Both the position numbers and the translations under genes were made by a program. Shown piece by piece: positions 1 to 10,400 of a DNA stretch of 21,623 bases; the stretch's first letter is position 1; each line of letters starts with the position of its first letter. Source of the stretch: a virus; IMG/VR virus record IMGVR_UViG_3300006329_000051, positions 1 to 21,623 of that record; one strand, 5' to 3'. The notes under the pieces were generated by a model that saw nothing but the letters and a program-made list of their open reading frames with translations, searched no databases and was not told where the DNA came from.

Positions 1-671
1 CAGGTGCTGTTGCTAATGGAACTGCACAATTAACTTGGAGAAGAACTAGATATGCAAATCCAGTATTTAGAGCAAAAGATGTAGATTATCAAATAGAAAC
101 ATTTAATATTAATACTGCAAACTTGAAATTTAGTAGTACTTCTACTAATGCTTATATCGGTAGTAATATAGATTCTATAGATTTTGGATTTGATAACACT
201 GGAGATAAAGTATTATTTGGAGCAACTAAAACTGGTGGATTATTTGTTAACACTGGTTATGTTGCTGGTACAACTTCTAACACAGAAATTTTAAATTATG
301 AATTAAATGAATTTACTTTAAAAGATACTAAAGTATTATCAGCAGATGCAACTCTTGATACATCAGTTGGTAATTCAGTATCATTAACATTTAAACCATA
401 TACTGAAGGTTTCTCTGGTAAGTTTATGGTTGAGATAAAAGATAACTCAGCAACACCTAAGAGACAATTCTCAGAAATTAGTTTCCTTTGTGTTTCTGAT
501 GGTTCAGCAATAATTTACACTGAGGTAAGTAAGATATATACTGATGTGGTCCTATGTGATGTTTCTGTGGATATTGTTGGTAATAATATCACATTAATTG
601 TTCAAGATTCTCAAAACTCCTCAACGGTTGTCTATACCGTTAAGGCAATACACAATAGCATTCTAGCATAA
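1..671 (+). CDS. 3' part of a probable phage virion structural protein (start outside window)
   Basis: The reading frame is open from base 3 to the TAA at 669-671, giving about 222 visible residues; the true start lies upstream. A TTG codon at 123 is only an internal Leu, because the frame continues before it without a stop (GAVANGTAQLTWRR...). The visible part is Thr/Ser/Asn-rich and beta-strand-like, with no membrane segment and few charged residues. Its end (SFLCVSDGSAIIYTEVSKIY) resembles the C-terminal beta domains of other marine T4-like structural proteins as I remember them. The stop overlaps the next ATG (TAATG), so the two are probably translationally coupled. The role is inferred from composition and from lying upstream of the giant fibre gene. 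A baseplate or fibre component is likely, but I cannot assign a T4 gene number. Confidence 0.7.
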   Translation, partial: GAVANGTAQLTWRRTRYANPVFRAKDVDYQIETFNINTANLKFSSTSTNAYIGSNIDSIDFGFDNTGDKVLFGATKTGGLFVNTGYVAGTTSNTEILNYELNEFTLKDTKVLSADATLDTSVGNSVSLTFKPYTEGFSGKFMVEIKDNSATPKRQFSEISFLCVSDGSAIIYTEVSKIYTDVVLCDVSVDIVGNNITLIVQDSQNSSTVVYTVKAIHNSILA

Positions 672-1444
672 TGGCAACAAAAATAGTAAAATCGTTCCAA
701 TCTGAAGGTGGGTTCTCTGTTAAAGAGGCAACTATTATTGATGAAAATAGACACATCATTGATGCTGCTAGTGTAAAAGTTTTAGATGATGCCAATACTA
801 GAACATTTAAAAAGGAGTATATTGTACATGCTTCTTTGAATGATGCTACTAATTCTGCTGAGATGACTCCAACTCATACAGTAGCAGCAGATAGAATTGT
901 TTTTGTTACTGGTTTTATGTTAGGTACATGGAAAGGTTATCCAGTAGCTACATATAACGTGGGTGCTAATGATACAACTGTAACTTGCTCATTAGCTGAA
1001 CATGGTTTAAGTCAAGGTGATTCGATTGATATTGAATTTCAATCTCCATACTTATCATCTAATGGAACATTCACAGTAGCAAGTGTAGTTGATATAAACA
1101 CATTTACATTTACTACTACAAACCCTCTAAATGTCAACAATGCTGTTGTTGGTGCATTTTTAGAGATTACATCTATGTCTCTTAACTGGGAGCAAGCAAT
1201 TAAAATTGAATCTGCAGTTCTTAGTGATACGTTGCAGCAACTAACCATTGCAGCACAACACAAAACTGTTGTTAAAGATAACACTCCCCCAGGTCAAACT
1301 TGGGATATCAACGCTATCATTAACAATACAACTAAGGTTCTTACCTTTACTCCATCCGTTTCAGCAGCAAAACTACAATATCGTGGTAATGGTGTTAGAT
1401 GGAGTGGAAAAGTTGAAATAGTATATACCGAAAGGAATTACTAA
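671..1444 (+). CDS. Hypothetical virion structural protein with an HGLxxGDxI beta domain (257 aa)
   Basis: The ATG at 671 sits inside the TAATG overlap with the preceding stop. The protein is 257 aa, soluble and beta-rich, without signal peptide or membrane span. Residues 1-60 (KIVKSFQSEGGFSVKEATII...) look like a conserved phage N-terminus. Around residues 95-165 is a segment with an AEHGLSQGDSIDIEF core ending in an NTFTF strand. This pattern closely matches the repeating units of the giant protein encoded next (NHGFADGEYIKI, GHGLKNGDWVKF), so the two gene products appear to share a small beta-sandwich module. The C-terminus ends WSGKVEIVYTERNY. I do not recognise a named T4 homologue. A baseplate or fibre-attachment protein is the best inference, since it lies directly upstream of the giant fibre gene. 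Confidence 0.75.
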   Translation: MATKIVKSFQSEGGFSVKEATIIDENRHIIDAASVKVLDDANTRTFKKEYIVHASLNDATNSAEMTPTHTVAADRIVFVTGFMLGTWKGYPVATYNVGANDTTVTCSLAEHGLSQGDSIDIEFQSPYLSSNGTFTVASVVDINTFTFTTTNPLNVNNAVVGAFLEITSMSLNWEQAIKIESAVLSDTLQQLTIAAQHKTVVKDNTPPGQTWDINAIINNTTKVLTFTPSVSAAKLQYRGNGVRWSGKVEIVYTERNY

Positions 1445-1449
1445 ACCAA

Positions 1450-1457
1450 GATAAATA
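1450..1457 (+). promoter_or_regulatory. Candidate T4-like late promoter (GATAAATA)
   Basis: GATAAATA lies in the 39-base gap before the giant gene and about 26 bases upstream of its ATG. T4 late promoters are defined by a TATAAATA -10 element, and a looser NATAAATA form has been proposed for marine cyanomyoviruses. Placement in the only gap between 671 and 13861 supports a function. The one-base departure from TATAAATA and the AT-rich background lower confidence. Confidence 0.5.
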
Positions 1458-1483
1458 AATCAATAGAGGAAACGTAGGATCAA

Positions 1484-4400
1484 ATGGCTTTAGAATTAAA
1501 TGCTGATAAGCAGATTATTCAGTCAGACAAACTCAAAATTAAAAACGACACGAGTGTCAGAATTGATTTAGGGGGAGGTGCTGATGAGAAAGCGGCTATT
1601 TTTGGAAATTTAACAGCGGATGCTGATAAACTTGTTCGTATAGGTATAAACACATTAAATCCTCAATATGAATTAGACGTTGAAGGACAGATAAGAACTA
1701 CTACATCTATTATTTCAGATACTGCTCGTATCGCAAACTTGGATATTGATACGATTGTTAACCCAAGTTTAGCATTAAGAGCACCAGTTTTAAATACTTT
1801 TACTGATCCTAACACTAACGAGTTACTATTTCCTCGCTCTACAACTCCTGCATATAGTGACGACAGTAATAAGATTGCTACAACAAACTTCGTATATAAT
1901 ATTGCTACTAACGACGTTGGTGGTCGTATTTACGTTTCAGCACAGATAGGTTCTGATACATTTGATGGTCGTTCTGCTACTAAACCAGTTAGAACAATTA
2001 AGAGAGCAACACAACTCGCTGCTTCAACTCCTGATAAAGAAACAATTATTGTTGCAGGTGGTGATTATCTAGAAGATAACCCAATTTCTCTACCAGATTT
2101 ATGTTCTGTTGTTGGTGATAATATTCGTTTGACAATTTGCCGACCAGCAAATCCTGGTAAACATATGTTCAAGGCATCTGATGAGAACTATGTTACTGGT
2201 ATTACTTTCAGAGATCAGATTGATGGAAATAATGTACCAATTAAAACTTGGAGTTATGCATATGTATTTGATGATAAACAGAGATTCTATTATCCAAAAT
2301 CTTTAGGTGGTCAATACGGTAGAACATTTAACTTAGGTCATAAAATATCTGCTGCCCAAGAATGGAAATTAACGTTCAACTCTAATGGTGGAGGAGTATT
2401 ATTAGTTCCTGGTATCGTATTAACATCAGTTACTGGTGGTACTGGTACAATTACAGAGGTTGTATTTGATACTGGTACGGATCAATCTGGATATGTTGTT
2501 ATACAAAATATTACTGGTTTGATTGAATCAACTGGTTCTGTATATACTTACGATGCAAATGATCCAGTAGTAAACTATAACTTATCAGTTTCTAGTGGTG
2601 AACAGTTAACTCCTGATGGACAGGTTGTTAAACATCAAACTACACATACCTCTTATAGTGTATCTAAAGTTAAATATGATCCATTATTATATCCAAATGG
2701 TTTAATAGTAACTGTAACTGGTACAGGTGTTTATCATGATTTTGAAGTTGGTCAATATGTTAGATTTACTAATTTCCCAGATGCTGGACTATATGCTGAC
2801 CTTGATAGGTTTAATGGTCGTCAATATGTTTCACATAGAATTGAAACTACTGATGGATTCAGTACTCAATTTGTAGTATATAAAGATAATCCAACAGATC
2901 TTGGAGCAATAGGTGCTCCTGGTGGAGAATATGGTGTTACTAACTTCGCTGTTACTGTAACTTCTGATGATCACTATGTAACATTCTCTCTAGACAACTC
3001 TCCTCGTAAGTTTGTAACGTCTACAAAGAGTGCTAATAGATATCTTGATGCTACTGATTTAATTGATAGAAACAAAGCAGGTATTGCAGATCAAGCATTA
3101 AAGAGAGCAAAGAAAGAATATCCAGCATTAATGTGTGCTGATGAGGCAAAATGTATTAATGATATTGGTTATATTATAGATGCTGTTAACTATGACCTTA
3201 CATGGGGTGGTAATGCAGCAACTAAAGAAGCAGCTGAATACTATTATACAGGTGGTGTATTAGATCATTTAGTTGGATCATTAAAAGAAAGTACATATAC
3301 ATTTGCACAAGCAAGAGACCTGTCTATACAGGCAATGAGAAACCAACTTGAGTATGTTAGTAGTAGCACTAAAACTTCTGTAACCAAGACAGTAGGATTT
3401 GGTGGAAATGCTATTTGGGATAATGAAAGATTTGTTTCAGTTAGTCAAAGTGGTATTGCTACTTCTGCTGATGGAGTAACTTGGACTTCTCAAACAGTTG
3501 CTGGTAGTCCCTATTTAAGAGATGTATTATTTAATAAATGGGCAGTTGGTGAAAGAGGAGTACCAGAATATATCGCTGTTGGTCATGGTGGTGTAATATT
3601 TACATCTAATAATACAGTAGATTGGTATAGTAAAACTACACCTAATACAAAAGATTTAAAAGCAGTAGCTTATGATGGAACAACTTATGTTGTTGTTGGT
3701 GAAGATGGTACAGTATTAACATCTCAAAATGGTAATACTTGGGTTGCACAAACTAGTGGAACAACTAATGATCTTGAAGATATCATATACAATGATGATT
3801 ATGATGCATTCTATGCTGTTGGTAATAATGATACAATACTTAAATCTACAAATTCTGGTGTTACTTGGACTGCATTAGAAAGTGGTACAATTTCACAAAA
3901 TATTCAAAGTATATCTTGGTTTGAAGGAACCATGGTTGCTGGTGTTGCACGAGCACATATTCTAATAAGTGATGATGGTGGAGATACTTGGGAAACTAAT
4001 ACTATAACAAGTACTGTTACGTCTGATCGTAACCAAGATGCTGCTGATTTATTATTAAAGAACAAGAAATTACTTGCTGCACAAGGTTTATTTAATTACT
4101 TGAATAATGGTGGTTCTGGTCATACAGTGCCTACAGGAAACATGGCATGTATTGATGATATTGTAGATGTAGTAGAAGCAATAGCTCATGACTTAAGACA
4201 TGGTGGAAACTATAGAACATATAAGGCAGCAAGTTACTATGTTAGTACAAACGCAACTGCTGGAGAAGAAGCAGAAGCAGTAGGTGCATTAGACGCTGCT
4301 ATTGTATTAGCAAAATCTATAATTCGTAACGTATCAATAACAGTTAACTATGTTAACGATGCAACTTATGTTGCTTCTCTTGAGACACCATATCAAGCAC

Positions 4401-7400
4401 TTACACAATATACAAAACCAGATATTACTCTAGATTACTCAGAGGGTACTAGACATTCTGCTACTAATGCAACTTATGATCCAGACACTGGTGTAGTAGT
4501 ATTAACTATTGCTAATCATGGATTTGCAGATGGAGAGTATATTAAAATTGATACTGATGCATTGAAATTTACTTGTTCAATGGATGGTAATTATTCTACT
4601 CATTCATATCCAAGAGCAGAAGATCCAGCAAATGATGCATGGTTACAAATATTTGGTAAAACAAATGATACTATAAGTGTATTTGTTGGTAGAGCATTTA
4701 ATACATCATACTCACCTACTGGAGGTTCATACGATCCAGAAACTGGTATAATGACTCTTACTGTTGGTGAAAACAGATTTAAAGCACCTTCATCTCACAC
4801 AGTAACTTTCGCTGATTATAATCCTAATACAGGTATTATGACAGTGACAATTCCACATCATGGATTCTATGAAAATGATCATGTTAAATTTAATAATGGT
4901 GCTGTAACCTTCACATGTACTCAGGGTGGTGGTACTCATTCATATCCACGCTCTACAGACCCTGCTAGTAATCGCTGGTTGAACATATGGAATGTAACCA
5001 GAGATACATTTGATGTACAAGTTTTAGATACTGTACCTTCTACAAACACAACTGTTCATACATTCTCTAGTGCACTATCAGGTGGTCTTAAGCATTCATC
5101 TGAAAATGTAAAACTTGCTACTGGGGGAATATCATTTAGTTGTAATCCTGGTGGTGGAGTTCAGACAGTTGCATATCCAAGAAACACTGTTGATTCTCTA
5201 AACACTCCAACAGGTGCAACATATGATCCTGCAACTGGTGTATTCCAAACAACAATCAATGGTCATGGTTTAAAGAATGGTGATTGGGTTAAATTTGGTA
5301 CAGGAACATTTAGATTCCAATGTACAATGGATGGAGGAAGTTCTCCTAAAGATTATCCACGTGCTTCTGATCCAGTTAATGATCAGTGGTTAAAAGTAAC
5401 TAACGTAACTACAAATACATTTGAAGTTAATGTTGGTAAATCACCTATAGTTGGACATGATGCATCTTCGGGTTCATATAATGCTTCCACTGGTGAATTA
5501 GAACTTAACATTGGTCCTCATACTTTAGCACAAGGTACTGCTATTAAGATTGCTAAGGAATCCTTGCAGTTCAAGTGTGGTATGGATAATAATACCTCTA
5601 CTAAGGTATATCCTAGAACTACTGATCCAGCATATAACACAGCATTAGATATTACTGCAGCAACTGAAAATACAATTACAGTTAATGTTGGAACAACTCC
5701 TTTAGTTAATCATGATGTAACTAACGCTACTTATGATCCTGCAACTGGTCTTGTAGTAATGACTCTAGTTGGTACTCATGGTTTAGTACAAGGTGAAAGT
5801 ATTAGAGTTGGTGATAATAAGTTAACCTTTACTTGTACAATGGATGGTAATGCTACCGACCATACTTATCCAAGAGAAGGTGATCCTGCATATCAAACTG
5901 CACTTCCAATTACTAATGTATCTGGACAAGATATTACAGTTAATGTTGGAACATCTCCAATAGTTAATAAGACAGTAACTGCTGCAATTTACAACCCTAA
6001 CTCTGGTGATTTAGTATTAACAATTGGTAATCATAGTTTAAGACAGGGAACAAATATTAAATTAGCTACCGAGTCATTAGTGTTTACATGTACACTTGAT
6101 GATAACGTAAGTCAGAAATCATATCCTCGTGCTTCAGGTGCTAACACATCTAGTGGTGCTGACTATGCATATGATACACCTCTACCTATTACAGCAATAA
6201 CATCTGACACAATTACAATCAATGTTAATGGTGGTCAAGGTGCTATTTCTGATCTCTCTACACATACATTTGTATCTGGTACTAATGCTGTTGTATCAGG
6301 TGGTAACTACACTCACACATGGTCAGGTGGAACTTCTACTGCTGCTGTTATTTCTGGTGGTAACTATCCTCATACATTCCAAACTGTAGCAGGATTAACA
6401 CCTAATGATGCATCATATAACTTTACTACTGGTAAATTATCTTTAACCTTTGCTAGTGCACATAATTTAACAACTGATGATTATGTTAAACTTGATGAGA
6501 ATGCATTATCATTTACTTGTGCTATGGATGGAAATACTGCAATCAAGCAGTATCCACGTTCTAGTGATCCTACTTTTGGTAAGTTCATACAATTAGAAAA
6601 TGTAACTACACTTGGATTTGATCTTGATGTAGGTACTTCTCCACTTGTAAGTCATGATGTAACTGATGCTGAATATACTCCAACAACTGGTATATTAAAA
6701 TTAGTTATTGGTAAGCATGATCTTAAAGTTGGTACTAATATTAAATTAGATACTGATTCAATTTCATTCAAGTGTGGTTTAGATAACTTTACTGCTACTA
6801 AGACATATCCTCGTGCAAATGGTACAGGTGGTGCTACTGCAGATGATCCAGCATATGATTCTCCAGTAACAATTATTGATACTGATGCTACTTCTATTAC
6901 TATTAATGTTGGTACATCATCTGATACTTCGGAACATCAATTCGTTACTGCATCTGCTGGTGCTGTTAAGAGTGGTGGTGGATATGCTCATACATTTACA
7001 GGTGCAGCAAATAATTCAGTTAAGAGAGCACAGGTATTATCAGGTGGTGGATATGCTCATACATTTGTATCTTCTCCTGGTGGTGGGGTAAGTAAGAAGA
7101 GAGATAGAGCATTCGATACAAATATTCCTGTAGTTGGTACAACTAGTACAAATGTCCAACTATTTGTTGGTATAAGCACAAGTGTTTATGCACATACTTT
7201 TGTCAGTGCAGTTGATGATGCATTGATAGCAGGTGGTAATTATGTTCATACATTCTTATCAAGTGATGTAAACGGTATTATTAAAAATGGTGCTGAAAGT
7301 CCAACTACAGCATGTACTGATGTTATTAACTCAATAGTTACTTTAAACAGTATTGTTACTACAGCAATAACGAATGATAATATGAATCACGCTGCTTTAA

Positions 7401-10400
7401 CAGCGTCTGTTGGACATGAAAGATGGGAATATGGTACTAATAGCATTAGGACACCTGAGATAATAGTTCATGATGGAAATAGATTCTGGATGTACTTACA
7501 ATTTACTCAAGGATCAGGTAATAATGAGTGTGCAGTATTAACATCTGAAGATAGAGGAAGAACATGGAATGTTGAAGTTTCAACTGCTTTTAATGATCAA
7601 TGTGATTCTATAGCATTTAGTGATACAACTGGTATATTTTTAGGTTTTCAGAATAGTTTTATACTTACAGGAGTAGGTAGTGAATTTACAGATCCAAATG
7701 GTCTAACACAATTTAATACATCAACATCAGTATTCTCAGATAATACAATATCAAATACATATGATGCTAATAGAAGTAGAGCATGTGATAATGTAAGTAA
7801 CTCAATATTTACTTTATGGAATATTGTTCTTGATAGAATTAATGGAAGAACTCCTCCTACAACATCTTATGCAACATCATATTTCCTTGATAGTAATAAC
7901 AAATTCTTTACTGTAGGTCATGCATATGACGATCTACCTGTTATTGAAGTATCACCTTATATCTTTAACTCATCTGTAATTTCATTCCTTGGTGGTAATG
8001 GTTGTGAAATTGATGGTGCTAAGTGTGCTACTCCTAACGTAAAACGTCCTGGATTACCTCCTCAGGGTAAGTCGATGGTTGCTGCTGCATTCACGATTAT
8101 CTCATTTGGTGGTACTGGATATAATGTAACCAATGATGGTTATACTCAGTTGGTGTCTGTGTTCTGTATCTTTACACAAGACGGTGCTATTGTAGAAACT
8201 GGTGGTTATGCATCACTAACTAACTCAGCATCTAACTTTGGTACTTTCTCATTAAGAGCAAATGGTGTAAGAGAAGAAGCATATAGTTTTGATAAGGGTG
8301 TTATTAGTAACGTAACATTTACTGATATTGGTGTGCCTAAGTTTACTGTTACAGGTCTTGGAGCACCACCACTTGAGCATTATATTTTAAGTCCTGGTGG
8401 ATATGAAGTTGCTGTACAATCTGGTCAAAACCCATTGTATTTCATAGAGAATACAATTTCTGCAACTCCAACTAAACCAATTACTGCTGAAGTACAAGCA
8501 AACCTTGCAATGTCTGTTAGAGGTAACTTTAACCGCTATACAGATTCCTATGATTTAATTTACAATAATGCTAGGTATATTGCAGAAGAAGCATACTTTA
8601 AAACACTTCAAACTACATCTAATCCTTTAGACCAAGATAGAGTTAAGTGTATTCGTGACACAGAAGAAATAGTTAAAGCATGGGCAACAGACCTTAAGTT
8701 TGATGCTAACGATGCTACATGGGATGCTGCTAAGTTATATGTAAATGCAAACTCTATTCAGCATATTTCTGGATACGTTGCAGCAACCAAAGAAGTTCTA
8801 GATGAAGCAAGAGATCTATGTAAGAAAGCAGTAAATAACCAACTTAAATTAAAAGGAACTACATTAACTACTGCTGAATCAAATGCTAATTACTACGTTG
8901 CTACTTGGAGTGATGAAATTCCATATGTAGATACTACTATTACACATGATGTAAGTACTGGTACTGAGTATACCAATAGTGATTGTTCTAATGTTCAAAC
9001 TGCTTTGAACACATTAAATACTCTATTTGATGAGATAATTGACAATCCATCTGTTACAACTCCTATGCCTTCAACAGCAGTTAGGGATGATGGATTCTTT
9101 ACAATTAATCCAACAAATAAAAACAAACTACAGGATCATAGAATTGATATAAGAAGACCATCCATATGTAACTCCTCATCTCATACATGGGAATTCTCTG
9201 GATCTGGTAATGATTACAATGCACTACCTCAAAATGGTGGTACTAGAGGTTCAGATAACACTGGAGATTTTGAACAGGTATCTCAGAATAATGGACGTGT
9301 TTACGCTTCAGGTACTGACGAACTTGGTGACTTTAAGATTGGATACTTTGCTAAGGTAGAAAACAGAACTGGTAACATCACATTCGGTGGTACTGTTACA
9401 ATTTCTGAAGTTGAATTCTTGAAGATTAAGGGTAACAACGTTGTTATCACAGGATTTGATCCAAGTAATACTTTAAATGCTCTAGAACTAGGTGGTGCTG
9501 GTGCTAGTGATTCTCTACTACCAACTCAGAAGGCAGTTAAGGATTATATTTCTAACCAGTTAGGTCAATACTTAGGACGTACATATTCTACTGTTCCAAC
9601 ACCTAATGCTCTTGTTCAGTTAGATTCATCTGGTCGTATTAATATTGACCAACTACCTGCACTAAGACCATTCAACATTTATACGGTTGCAGATCAGGCA
9701 GCAAGATTGGCACAAGAAGGACCACTTGCTGGTGATATTACAATTCAACAGGATAATACTATATCCTACATTATGAACAATGACTTAGAAAGTCAAATTC
9801 TTGAATTTGATCCTGATTCACTTCATACCTTTGCAAACACTAATATTGTTCTTTGTAGTCCATCTGGATCACAGGGTCAGGTAACTTCATGGCTACCTGG
9901 TACTGTTAAACAAATTATTATTAATAATGGTGGTACTGGATATCAATCTGGTGATACAATCACAATCTCAGCACCTGGCGGTGGTGGTACACAAGCGACT
10001 GCTACTCTTACTGTTAATGGTGGACAGATTACTGGTGTAGCACTCGTTAATAAGGGACAAGGATATTACACAGCACCATCAACTGCTGGTAGCACAATTA
10101 CAATTACCACTTCAACAGGATCTAATGCTGTTCTTACTTCAGTTATTAGATCTAGATTAGAAGTTGATATTCTTAACTCAATTAAAGCAGTTGCTACTGA
10201 TAGTGTTGATGATAAAACAACTCCAACTGCAATTACTATTAGTTTAACTGATGTTATTAACACATCAGCAGGTAACAATGCTAACTGGGTTCAGTTAACA
10301 TCATCTACCATTGATGCATCATTTATTACAACTGGTGTTCTTAACGTTGCACGTCTTGGTAATATATCTTCTAACTATCCAGCAAACTCACTAACTTACT

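Noticed and set aside
123-671. A complete 182-aa gene starting at TTG 123
   Set aside because: The frame is open without a stop back to base 3 and the upstream translation is similar in character, so the TTG is an internal Leu of a gene cut by the window edge.
1039-1284. Minus-strand open frames, including this one and those at 10066-10278, 10510-10737, 11779-11991, 16053-16238, 17429-17611, 18173-18382, 19124-19339 and 21143-21394
   Set aside because: All lie wholly or almost wholly inside confident + strand genes, and their predicted products do not resemble known proteins; they look like shadow frames.
3372-4010. A host-derived Ycf48 photosystem assembly function
   Set aside because: The segment is embedded in a giant virion protein, and Asp-box turns are shared by many propellers; the resemblance supports a fold, not a photosynthetic role.
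6876-7091. Leu-rich 71-aa frame suggesting a membrane protein, and the similar one at 13074-13331
   Set aside because: They are out-of-frame readings of the Thr/Ile/Val-rich giant gene. Their hydrophobicity is a by-product of reading that composition one base off.
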